Of a stretch of 64,000 bases of DNA, positions 38,034 to 45,392 are shown piece by piece (position 1 is the stretch's first letter; each line of letters opens with the position of its first letter). A program made the translations under genes and the position numbers. Source of the stretch: Nitrospira sp. (GTDB taxonomy: Bacteria; Nitrospirota; Nitrospiria; Nitrospirales; Nitrospiraceae); assembly GCA_030123565.1 (NCBI GenBank), contig CP126122.1, positions 2,119,001 through 2,183,000 on the forward strand. The letters run 5' to 3'. The notes beneath the pieces were generated by a model. It searched no databases and was not told the origin of the DNA. It saw nothing but the letters and a program-made list of their open reading frames with translations.

Positions 38034-38237
38034 TCACGTGTCGAGCAATCCTCCGAGATTGGGATCGGCATAGACCCCAAAGGCGACCGTGATAATCCGG
38101 CGCGTGCCATCGTGACGCTCCATGGCAGAGACGACTGACATGTCTTCCGGATCGCTCCCCCCTCCGAAGCGGTAGTGTTCCACGATAGTCAGTTCGTCCG
38201 CCGTAAAGGTTCGCCCACTATCGACTTCCCCAATTGT
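38034..38237 (-). CDS. Small protein with atypical start
   Basis: A 66-codon frame reading TIGEVDSGRTFTADELTIVE, then HYRFGGGSDPEDMSVVSAME and VAFGVYADPNLGGLLDT has coherent, coding-like composition. No ATG, GTG or TTG is in frame upstream; an ATT at 38234 sits about ten bases after GGAGG, which lies at the end of the preceding gene. It could be a rare ATT start or a decayed 5' end. Unknown family. Confidence 0.45.
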   Translation of the reverse strand, partial: TIGEVDSGRTFTADELTIVEHYRFGGGSDPEDMSVVSAMERHDGTRRIITVAFGVYADPNLGGLLDT

Positions 38238-38241
38238 TCGG

Positions 38242-38940
38242 TTAGTCCCTCCGGATTTCGACCGTCTTTACTTGGAAGGTGAACACATACCGAAACGTCT
38301 CAAGACCTACTCGCAGGGGAAGCAGGACTCGATACGTCAATCCCTGGAGGGCTACGGCAGCCTGGTGATCACAGTACAATCCGTTCGTGCAGGGGAAGAG
38401 AGGCGACAGGGTCCAACCAGTGCTGCCCACTGGTGCATTCTCGACCGGAAGAAGGAAATCGGCGAGTCGATCGTTGCTCAGCACCATGGCCGGCGCCTGC
38501 GAATCTCCCGAGTTCCAAGGCCGTACGTTTGAATGCAAGACCCGGTGAGTCCTCCCCGATACATCGACATAGGCCGCGTCATCCCAGGAAAGGGTGATCG
38601 CGTGCTCACCCTTGTTGAGCAGCACAAAGGGGAGCCGTCCTTCTGGCGGGAGCCAGATGAGTTTCACCAATTGGTCTTCTGCCATATTCATGGAGCCAGT
38701 GGAGGAAGCCGCATGAGTGATCACCATCGCTCCATATCGCTCTTTCACGTGAGCAGGACGCTCGATGGCGCCCAACACGATCTCGTAATGGGCGTGCAAG
38801 CGTGGCGTACCCACGGATGGTGGTTTCACCCCTTCCCATGGAATCGCCTGGTCGGCCGGACGGCCAACACACCCATAATGCAACACGGGTGCGCTCAGGG
38901 TAAGACCGGCGAACAGGAGCACTATGAATCGACTGGGCAT
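38242..38940 (-). CDS. Exported protein of unknown function
   Basis: 232 aa, GAGGAAGGAC before the ATG. The signal sequence MPSRFIVLLFAGLTLSAPVL ends near HYGCVG, which may serve as a lipobox. The mature part has beta-strand-rich text (FVLLNKGEHAITLSWDDAAY and YVFTFQVKTVEIRRD) and a PLFPCTNGLYCDHQAAVAL loop whose two Cys may pair. No family recognised. Minus-strand group with the next three genes. Confidence 0.65.
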   Translation of the reverse strand: MPSRFIVLLFAGLTLSAPVLHYGCVGRPADQAIPWEGVKPPSVGTPRLHAHYEIVLGAIERPAHVKERYGAMVITHAASSTGSMNMAEDQLVKLIWLPPEGRLPFVLLNKGEHAITLSWDDAAYVDVSGRTHRVLHSNVRPWNSGDSQAPAMVLSNDRLADFLLPVENAPVGSTGWTLSPLFPCTNGLYCDHQAAVALQGLTYRVLLPLRVGLETFRYVFTFQVKTVEIRRD

Positions 38941-39004
38941 GTCCTTCCTCGCTGTGCCAAAGACCTACGAATATTCCCATCCGGAGGCCTTGGCGACCGA
39001 TGCT

Positions 39005-39460
39005 TTACTGATGGGGCGGTCCCCACGCAAAGTTCTCGATCCTCCATTGGTTACCTTCCTTCACCAACACGAACGTGGCCTCACTCACGTCGAGGCCGTA
39101 GCCTTCGAGCACGCCGCCAATCGTGGCAGTGTTGCCGTTCACGCTCCGTGACGAAAACGTGCTCACACGCGTTTCCATGACAACGGGGTTGTATTGAATC
39201 AGGGCGACAAATTCATCGAAGGACCATGTGGCCTTCGCGGTGGAGGACAAATAGTCGTAAGCTTGCGGATACATTCCCTCATCGATTGCGCGGAGCTGGG
39301 CGCGAATCACTCCGACCGGCTGCACCGTTCGGACCCACCAATGTCCGACGCCGAGTGCTCCGAGCATCACGATGACCGCGATTGTCAATTGCATGTGCCC
39401 TCTCGTGATCCGTGGCCCAGCCTGCGATCCATGACCTGTTGAGGTTCCGGTTGTAGACAT
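39005..39460 (-). CDS. Membrane-anchored DUF4864-like protein
   Basis: 151 aa from the ATG at 39460 (GGAGGG upstream). One membrane segment HMQLTIAVIVMLGALGVGHW, then a NTF2-like domain: VIRAQLRAIDEGMYPQAYDY, WSFDEFVALIQYNPVVMETR, and NQWRIENFAWGPPHQ at the C-terminus. The order matches DUF4864, an exported family of unknown role. Anchored with the domain outside. Confidence 0.7.
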   Translation of the reverse strand: MSTTGTSTGHGSQAGPRITRGHMQLTIAVIVMLGALGVGHWWVRTVQPVGVIRAQLRAIDEGMYPQAYDYLSSTAKATWSFDEFVALIQYNPVVMETRVSTFSSRSVNGNTATIGGVLEGYGLDVSEATFVLVKEGNQWRIENFAWGPPHQ

Positions 39461-39867
39461 GGTTCGGTGCACCCTCCCGGTCTGTGATCTTGAGCCCCTC
39501 TTCCGCGAGGGCGTGGGTCGGCATGAGGTGGGCCGCACATCCCGAGCGCCTGTCCCATCAGGGCCTCATCCAACTGTCCCATGACCGGAAGACAAACCGG
39601 AATGAGTGTCAAGCAGGAGCAACAGCTCGAGCACTGCGAGAAACAGCAGGACTGCCGTGAATCTGAGCGCTCACTGATCCCGAAGCAGGAGGTGAGCCAT
39701 GACGATGGCTCGTCGGAGCATGTCATGAACGCTCTGCGCTCCTCACACATCCACATATCCTGACGATCAGCATGGGAACCGCACCTCGCTCCTCACCGAG
39801 CAATGACCGATGGGTACTGGGACTCCCTCACCCTATGGGCATCCACCAAAAGCAAGGCCATGAGCCA
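39461..39867. other. Intergenic stretch, no supported gene
   Basis: About 400 bases on the upstream side of the DUF4864-like gene. A minus-strand frame briefly reads like a signal peptide (RFTAVLLFLAVLELLLLL) but stops soon after and has no continuation. The DUF4864-like promoter should be here. Confidence 0.4.
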
Positions 39868-40776
39868 TCAATTCTCATGCGTGTTCACCTCCTTTCCACT
39901 CATCCTGTGAGCCACCTCCGGCCGCGTGCGAAGCTGAGCCAACGTGAACCCTTGAGCATTCAAGGACTCCGCCATCTCCCGCATCGCTCGGGCTAAGTTG
40001 ACGCGCAATTGCAGTTCTTTCTTGCTCCGCTCCGACTCGGGAAGTTGTTGAAGGTCGCCCTTGGCGTAGACGGCCTCTTCCATGCGCTGCCAGACGGGGT
40101 ACCCACTGGCGGTGTCAAAGACTCTCGCTTCGATGCGGACGGGACGGAAGGCGATACCGAACAGGTACCCTCCTCCCAGAAAGATGGCAGAGTTCGTCAG
40201 GACTTCGACTCCCACATTGGCCAGGATGAGGGCCGGGTTCCAGGCGGTCGCCAGACCGAGTGCGACGGTTTCCGCCGAGACATCCGCGAAGGCCCCGGCC
40301 ACCAGCCACTGCCAACGGATGTGGCCATAGTCCAAGATGGTGCCCGCTACGACCAAGCCGGCGCCGAGCCGGCGTCGGAATTCGGCGAGGTGTTCGGCGG
40401 TCGGGAGGGCTCCAGGGGACAGCCCTAATTCCGCCGCAAGGGCATCGCTCTCCTCGCTCGACACGAAACGGAACTGGTGGCTGGTGGCCAGTCCGCTCAG
40501 CAACAACCAGCGAGCCTCGGTTTGGATTTCTTGACGTGCTTCCGCCACTTGCCGCGCTTCCTCGTCTGCCGACAGAGTCTCATCCACACTCTTCACCGCC
40601 GACAACCTGGTCATCTCGATGTCGAATCCAAACGGCAACAGGACGACTACGGCTCGCTTCTCCATCGCGATTTCCGAGAGGCCGCGTGACTGCCCCCCCG
40701 CACATCCAGCGCACACCCCACCCAACAAGCAACATCCCATGAAGCGCAGACAACGAACGAGACTGAGCAATCGCAT
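39868..40776 (-). CDS. Lipoprotein of unknown function
   Basis: 302 aa from the ATG at 40776 with GAGG 5 bases upstream. Signal peptide with lipobox: MRLLSLVRCLRFMGCCLLGG then VCAGC. The mature part has ALLPFGFDIEM-like start (VVVLLPFGFDIEMTRLSAVK), a nucleotide-fold-like GLSPGALPTAEHLAEFRRRL followed by GAGLVVAGTILDYGHIRW, and a hydrophobic stretch VEVLTNSAIFLGGGYLFGIA. The middle resembles outer-membrane-biogenesis lipoproteins that read out promoter-like signals, but I cannot name the family. Confidence 0.65.
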   Translation of the reverse strand: MRLLSLVRCLRFMGCCLLGGVCAGCAGGQSRGLSEIAMEKRAVVVLLPFGFDIEMTRLSAVKSVDETLSADEEARQVAEARQEIQTEARWLLLSGLATSHQFRFVSSEESDALAAELGLSPGALPTAEHLAEFRRRLGAGLVVAGTILDYGHIRWQWLVAGAFADVSAETVALGLATAWNPALILANVGVEVLTNSAIFLGGGYLFGIAFRPVRIEARVFDTASGYPVWQRMEEAVYAKGDLQQLPESERSKKELQLRVNLARAMREMAESLNAQGFTLAQLRTRPEVAHRMSGKEVNTHEN

Positions 40777-40875
40777 AGGACCTCTTAGACCGATCGGGAG
40801 TCGCGGATGACCTCTCAACACGCCGCAAGGGACAGGCGTGACGAGCGAGAGGTCAGGACTGCGATGGCAAGGGGA

Positions 40876-41208
40876 TCAAATGCGGTAGACGGAGAGGTGT
40901 TGGTGGAGACGGAGCGCGGAATGGTTGGGCGCGGGAATCCAGTCTGACAGGGACAAGGAGGCTGGTAGAATGGGAAGGGGCGACGTGAGAGCAGTGAGGG
41001 TTGCAGTCACCGTGCTGATCATCCGCCCTTCAAAAGTGGGCACATCGGGTTTGAGGGTGTGGACAAGCTGCATGAGCGCCGCTTCATCCTGGCTACTCGT
41101 CTCGACGATGACATTCAATTCTTCTGCGAATGCCAGACTGCCGAAGAACAGCCACAGCGACAACAAGCTCCAGATAACTCCTCTCACAGTTGGCCTACTA
41201 CGAGTGAA
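40876..41208 (-). CDS. Exported hypothetical protein
   Basis: 110 aa from the ATG at 41208; a TTG at 41247 is an alternative and neither has a strong site. Signal peptide VRGVIWSLLSLWLFFGSLAF then AEELNVIVETSSQDEAALMQ. The remainder is short with no recognised domain. Its 5' side faces the duplicated activator fragment, on the opposite strand. Confidence 0.5.
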   Translation of the reverse strand, partial: FTRSRPTVRGVIWSLLSLWLFFGSLAFAEELNVIVETSSQDEAALMQLVHTLKPDVPTFEGRMISTVTATLTALTSPLPILPASLSLSDWIPAPNHSALRLHQHLSVYRI

Positions 41209-41381
41209 CATTTGGGAAATGGTAGTGCCACGCCAACGAGGAGTCAAGCATCCGGCATCTAATTTCCCCCACGCCAGCGGAGCCGTCCTCTTTCTCTCAT
41301 TCCACCTGCCGTGCTGGAAGCCTCGTCACTCTCGAACCGTGGTGCAGGACCTGCTAGACTCGTCGACGTGGAGGGCCCCTG

Positions 41382-41636
41382 ATGGCGAAGGACGAAGAGA
41401 TCCGGGCGGACGACCTGCCGCTGGAGCTGGCGACCACCAAGGAGTGGGCCGCCGCCCTGGACCGCATTCTCCCCTCCGACGCCGGCCTCGACGCGATTCT
41501 GCAAGCGGTCGAAGAACACCTGATCACCCGCGCCTTGACCCAGGCGCACGGGGTGCAGGCGCGGGCCGCCGATCAGCTCAAGACCAGCCGGAGTCTGCTG
41601 CAATACAAATTGAAACGCCGCCAGGAATTTCAGTAG
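41382..41636 (+). pseudogene. Duplicated C-terminal piece of the sigma-54 activator
   Basis: 84 codons starting MAKDEEIRADDLPLELATTK and ending with the Fis-type helix-turn-helix (QARAADQLKTSRSLLQYKLK) and RRQEFQ. It lacks the receiver and AAA+ domains. If expressed, it would be a free DNA-binding domain that could compete with the full activator for the same sites, but no ribosome site is evident. More likely a fragment. Confidence 0.85.
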
Positions 41637-41663
41637 GTCTCACCTCTTTTATCAAATCGTTTC

Positions 41664-41799
41664 CGTCAAAGCTTTTTGACATCGATTCAAAACTTTTAAC
41701 CTGTTCTGCTGAGTCCTCCTGCTCTCCTCGCCAAGGGGCGCCCATTCATTGAATGTCGCTGAACGGGATGTGGGATCTCCGTTGGTCTAATTTGTGCTT
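41664..41799 (+). promoter_or_regulatory. Sigma-54 module 2
   Basis: Palindrome CGTCAAAGCTTTTTGAC at 41664-41680, second site ATTCAAAACTTTTAAC at about 41684-41699, and TGGTCTAATTTGTGCTTT with GG at 41784-41785 and GC at 41796-41797. Spacing from palindrome to GG is 120 bp, as in module 1. Transcription should start near 41809 and read into the secreted-protein gene at 41872 with a leader of about 63 nt. Confidence 0.78.
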
Positions 41800-41871
41800 T
41801 GCCATCAGATAAATTTTTCTCCCGCGCGTCGGGAGCCTATTGCGGCGAGAGCCTTGGAGACTCGCTTGTCC

Positions 41872-42387
41872 ATGACTACACAGCTGATTCCAGCCTGCCT
41901 GATTGTCTTATGTATCCTCGTGACCATGAACCACGCCACAGCAGACTCGAGGGGCCAGCTGCTCACCCTCCTCGCGGAATATGAAGAGACCAAAGAGGAC
42001 CTTCTGGTAGAACTGGCCAACGCCGACAGGGCGAGAAAGCAAGGGCGTACCACCGATACCCAATCGATTCAGCAACTCTCGACGGAAAGTCTTCAACTGC
42101 TGCGGGACGCCAATGTCCTCTATGGCGAAGGGAAGACTCAGGCACAACACCGTCCCGATCTGGTCAGCGAATTACCGGCTCTGTACGCACTCAAGATCGC
42201 CTGCGATGCGCTCTATCAAACCGGTTCAAGTGAGCTTGAATACGAGCGCCGTCCCAAATCAGCCTTCATTTTAAATGTTCGGCTTAAATACGAAGACCTC
42301 TTGAGAACCGCGGATATGGAATTGAAACGGACACTGGCTCAACTGCATCTCTCGGTGCCGCCTGGAAGTCGAGAGGCTCAACAATGA
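41872..42387 (+). CDS. Exported helical protein downstream of sigma-54 module 2
   Basis: 171 aa from the ATG at 41872 (a GGAG lies 14 bases upstream, so the start is approximate). Signal peptide TTQLIPACLIVLCILVTMNH ending near TADSRG. The mature part is alpha-helical and charged: LLTLLAEYEETKEDLLVELA, QQLSTESLQLLRDANVLYGE, and ALKIACDALYQTGSSELEYE. No family recognised. Position directly behind the module suggests it is controlled by the sigma-54 activator; it may be an envelope or periplasmic factor. Confidence 0.75.
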   Translation: MTTQLIPACLIVLCILVTMNHATADSRGQLLTLLAEYEETKEDLLVELANADRARKQGRTTDTQSIQQLSTESLQLLRDANVLYGEGKTQAQHRPDLVSELPALYALKIACDALYQTGSSELEYERRPKSAFILNVRLKYEDLLRTADMELKRTLAQLHLSVPPGSREAQQ

Positions 42388-42522
42388 AAGGGGATTCCTC
42401 GCATCCGTAGGCGGCAGACGCGGCCATCGATGGCAGCACACACGAGTAGCACGATCGAGCAGCGATTATTCAGAACTGCTACGATACGGATGATTTTCTG
42501 TAGGTGAGGTGGCGAAAACGCG

Positions 42523-42663
42523 ATGTCTACTCAGCGCCTGCATCGATACAGCCATTCCGTTTTTAATCGTCGTGCGCGGAGGAACCGGATCTCTATCGTC
42601 TGCACGTGGACTGCTGCCATCATCTTTCTGGGAGTGATGTATCTGCTCTTCTGGAACTCATAG
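42523..42663 (+). CDS. Small membrane protein
   Basis: 46 codons, too short for usual gene finders. MSTQRLHRYSHSVFNRRARR then NRISIVCTWTAAIIFLGVMY and LLFWNS: a basic N-terminus followed by one membrane helix, so N-in and C-out by the positive-inside rule. A GAGGTGG is about 10 bases upstream. It sits between the secreted-protein gene and module 3 and might be on the same transcript as the former. Confidence 0.5.
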   Translation: MSTQRLHRYSHSVFNRRARRNRISIVCTWTAAIIFLGVMYLLFWNS

Positions 42664-42760
42664 CGCGCAGGACGAATGTTGTGTGTCTGGCGATCGATGG
42701 GGCATCTCGCCAGATGGAGCTTCCAGCGACGGCATTCCCATTGCCATTACGATTCATTTC

Positions 42761-42898
42761 CGTCAAAGCTTTTTGACATCGGTTCAAGTTTTTTTACGCT
42801 CTCACCTCTCTACTTCTCTTCTCTCCCCTCTGTAATCGTCCATTCATTAGAAAATCGTCGAACGCGAATGACCATTGCCACTGGCCTGGTTTGTGCTT
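42761..42898 (+). promoter_or_regulatory. Sigma-54 module 3, in front of the glycolipid operon
   Basis: Palindrome CGTCAAAGCTTTTTGAC at 42761-42777, second site GGTTCAAGTTTTTTTAC at about 42781-42797, and CTGGCCTGGTTTGTGCTTTT with GG at 42883-42884 and GC at 42895-42896. Palindrome to GG is 122 bp. Outside these elements the sequence has diverged from modules 1 and 2, which makes the kept parts likely functional. Transcription would start near 42908, only about 20 nt before the first gene. Confidence 0.8.
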
Positions 42899-42928
42899 TT
42901 ATCAAAATAAATTTTCCGATTCTTTTTC

Positions 42929-44098
42929 ATGACGACATTGTCGACCTTCCAGATCATCTGCCTTGTTCCGATCATCTCCGGCTCGATCTACGCCCTCTTG
43001 TGCCTCGCGGCAATCCTGCATCTCCGCTGGAAGAAGCCCCCACAGCCGGCTCGAACGTACCGTAAGTGGCCTGCGGTGACGATTCTGAAACCGGTATGCG
43101 GACTGGAAAAAAATCTGCGCGAGAATCTCCGGAGCACCTGCCGCCAGGACTATCCGAATTTCCAAGTCGTCTTTTCCCTCCAACAGGACAACGACCCTGC
43201 CCTCCCGCTGTTGCGGGAAGTGCAGCTGGAGTTCGGCTCGGACCTTGTCACCGTCGCCATCGAGCGATCAGCAGCGGGCCCTAACGGCAAGATCGACAAC
43301 CTGATCGGCGGGTTGAAACATGCCCGCCATGACCTGTTGGTGATCAGCGACAGCGACGTTCGTCTCCGGCCGGACTATCTCACCACCATCGTCGCTCCCC
43401 TGGCAGACCCCGAGGTCGGTTATGTCTGCACGCTCTACAAGGCGATCGGCGCGGACAGCTGGTACGAAACCTTGGAACTGCTGACCATCAACGCCGAGTT
43501 GACTCCCAACATGGCCTTTGCCCTGGTGACCGGCGCATCCAAGTTTTGTCTGGGTGCCTCGACGGCTCTCCGGCGATCGACCCTGGAAGAGATCGGCGGC
43601 CTCGCGAGCCTGGCGGATTATCTCGTGGAGGATTACGAGATGGGCCGGCGCATTTGGACCAGCGGAAAGCGGATGGTCATCCTGCCCTATCTCGTCGACA
43701 CCGTCGTGGATCTGAAGACTCCGACTCAGTGGTGGAACCATCTTGTGTATTGGGATCAGAACAACCGGGCGGCGAGGCCTGGCGCGCTCTTTTCCACGGT
43801 GGTGATACGCCCCGTGCCCTTTGCCGTACTGTTCGCCTGCTCCACGCTCGGCTCCTGGTTCGGCCTCAGCGTGATGGCGGCGACGCTGGCGGTCCGACTC
43901 CTGTCGGCTGGAATCGTCATGCGGTGGGGATTACAGGATGAGGAAGGACCGCGCGGCCTCTGGCTGTTGCCGATCCGGGATATGGCGGCCTTGGGCTCGT
44001 GGCTGTTGGCCTTTACCAAGCGGACCACGGTCTGGCGTGATTCAAAGTTCGTCCTGACGAAGAACGGCCGTCTGATCCTGCCCGAGGATCCGGCATGA
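42929..44098 (+). CDS. hpnI: HpnI-like glycosyltransferase (GT21)
   Basis: 389 aa. One N-terminal helix (IICLVPIISGSIYALLCLAA), the GT-A domain (WPAVTILKPVCGLEKNLREN, DLLVISDSDVRLRPDYLTTI with the D-x-D-type acid, DYLVEDYEMGRRIW), and C-terminal helices (FAVLFACSTLGSWFGLSVMA). This matches hopanoid-associated HpnI and ceramide glucosyltransferases, which add GlcNAc or glucose to a lipid. The usual Q-x-x-R-W becomes QNNRA here. No Shine-Dalgarno is present in the short predicted leader. Confidence 0.88.
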   Translation: MTTLSTFQIICLVPIISGSIYALLCLAAILHLRWKKPPQPARTYRKWPAVTILKPVCGLEKNLRENLRSTCRQDYPNFQVVFSLQQDNDPALPLLREVQLEFGSDLVTVAIERSAAGPNGKIDNLIGGLKHARHDLLVISDSDVRLRPDYLTTIVAPLADPEVGYVCTLYKAIGADSWYETLELLTINAELTPNMAFALVTGASKFCLGASTALRRSTLEEIGGLASLADYLVEDYEMGRRIWTSGKRMVILPYLVDTVVDLKTPTQWWNHLVYWDQNNRAARPGALFSTVVIRPVPFAVLFACSTLGSWFGLSVMAATLAVRLLSAGIVMRWGLQDEEGPRGLWLLPIRDMAALGSWLLAFTKRTTVWRDSKFVLTKNGRLILPEDPA

Positions 44099-44982
44099 AA
44101 CGACTCATCGTCACGGGGGACGACTTCGGCCTCGCCGTTCCGGTCAACGAGGCGATCGAGGCGGCGCACCGTTACGGCATTCTCACCACTGCAAGCCTCA
44201 TGGTCGGAGCAGCCTCCGCCCAGGATGCGATCGACCGTGCCAAGCATCTGCCGACCTTGAAAGTCGGATTGCATCTGGTGCTGGTCGAGGGACGGCCCGT
44301 GCTTCCTCCCGCCACCGTTCCTGCACTGGTCGATGAACGTGGTGAGTTTTCTTCACGGCTGTTTCGCGCCGGCCTCAACTTTTTCTTCCGGCCCGGAATC
44401 CGGCACCAGTTGGAATGCGAAGTGCGGGCGCAGTTTCAGGCCTTTTGCGACACAGGACTCGAGCTGGACCATGTCAACGCCCACAACCACATGCATCTGC
44501 ACCCCACTGTGCTCGGCCTGATCCTGAACATCGGGAAGGACTTCGGACTGCGGTCGATCCGCGTTCCCTATGAGCCGTTGATTCCGTCCCTGCGCGCATC
44601 CGGCAGGCGTTCCCTCTCCAAGATCATCTCCTGGGCGATGCTGTGGCCCTGGATGGCCCTGTTGAAACAGCGTATCAAGCTCGCGGGAATCACCTCGAAC
44701 GATTATGTATTCGGCTTTCATGATACCGGCCATATGAGAACCGATCTCATCGAGCGCCTGATCCGCTCCCTCCCACAAGGCGTGACGGAAATCTATTGCC
44801 ATCCCGCCAGCCGCCGCTGCCCGGAAATCGACGGCCCCATGCCGAACTACGAACACGAACAGGAATTCAACGCCCTGGTCAGCTCCGAGGTAAAGGCAGC
44901 CCTGAAGGTCTGTGGGGTGCAAACGTTTGCGTTCAGCGATCTCCAGGTGGGCCGATGGAGGACTCAATGCTCAAAGTCTTAG
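44095..44982 (+). CDS. hpnK: HpnK-like YdjC-family deacetylase
   Basis: 295 aa, ATGA overlap with hpnI. YdjC-fold polysaccharide deacetylase: KRLIVTGDDFGLAVPVNEAI (metal Asp), LKVGLHLVLVEGRPVLPPAT (His), LDHVNAHNHMHLHPTVLGL (His cluster) and TEIYCHPASRRCPEIDGPM. In hopanoid producers HpnK removes the acetyl from the GlcNAc put on by HpnI, leaving a glucosaminyl lipid. The hopanoid HpnJ is not in the window, so the lipid acceptor is not proven. Confidence 0.88.
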   Translation: MKRLIVTGDDFGLAVPVNEAIEAAHRYGILTTASLMVGAASAQDAIDRAKHLPTLKVGLHLVLVEGRPVLPPATVPALVDERGEFSSRLFRAGLNFFFRPGIRHQLECEVRAQFQAFCDTGLELDHVNAHNHMHLHPTVLGLILNIGKDFGLRSIRVPYEPLIPSLRASGRRSLSKIISWAMLWPWMALLKQRIKLAGITSNDYVFGFHDTGHMRTDLIERLIRSLPQGVTEIYCHPASRRCPEIDGPMPNYEHEQEFNALVSSEVKAALKVCGVQTFAFSDLQVGRWRTQCSKS

Positions 44983-45353
44983 TGGTCATGACCATCGCCG
45001 CCGCCGCCGCCGCAATCGGCCAGATCTTCGTGCGACAGGGCATGCAGCAGGTCGGCGCGCTGGAACAGTACGCACCCCTGGCCCTCATGGGGTACTTCGG
45101 CCGGGCGCTGCTGAATCCCTATGTGGTGATCGGCACCATCCTCAATGCCCTGTTCTATTTTCTGTTTCTGGCCGCCCTCTCGTGGACGGATGTGACGGTC
45201 GTTCTGCCGATGACGGCCCTTGAGTTCGGGATGGCCGCCCTGCTGGCGGTGGTGCTGTTGAATGAAGTCGTTCCGACATTGCGTTGGGCCGGCATCCTGC
45301 TGGTCATTGTGGGAGTGATACTTATTACGGCGGCAGGAGGCGAAGCCGCCTGA
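44967..45353 (+). CDS. Small 4-TM transporter, EmrE/ArnE-like
   Basis: 128 aa from the ATG at 44967 (GGAGGACTC just upstream), 16 bp inside hpnK. Four helices: VLVVMTIAAAAAAIGQIFVR, YVVIGTILNALFYFLFLAAL, VVLPMTALEFGMAALLAVVL and LRWAGILLVIVGVILITAAG. The size and fold match small EamA/SMR proteins; ArnE/F-type members flip amino-sugar lipids. That is a plausible role here, given neighbours making an amino-sugar glycolipid. Confidence 0.82.
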   Translation: MLKVLVVMTIAAAAAAIGQIFVRQGMQQVGALEQYAPLALMGYFGRALLNPYVVIGTILNALFYFLFLAALSWTDVTVVLPMTALEFGMAALLAVVLLNEVVPTLRWAGILLVIVGVILITAAGGEAA

Positions 45354-45392
45354 CGGCGATCAGGAGTCCGACCATCGACGAGAGGAGTCCCC

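Larger units (their letters stand above)
41379..41801 (+). repeat. Direct repeat copy B: activator 3' end plus sigma-54 module
   Basis: Matches 31091-31516. The coding part differs at only a few positions (for example ATC to ACC in LKISRS, giving LKTSRS, and a changed C-terminus). Similarity starts abruptly at CTGATGGCGAAGGACG, after a GTCGACGTGGAGGG junction not present at the other copy. It is therefore a partial duplication that carried the regulatory module along. Confidence 0.92.

Noticed and set aside
44796-44966. Upstream extension of the small transporter frame
   Set aside because: That part overlaps hpnK out of frame; the ATG at 44967 has a strong ribosome site and gives the normal four-helix size.
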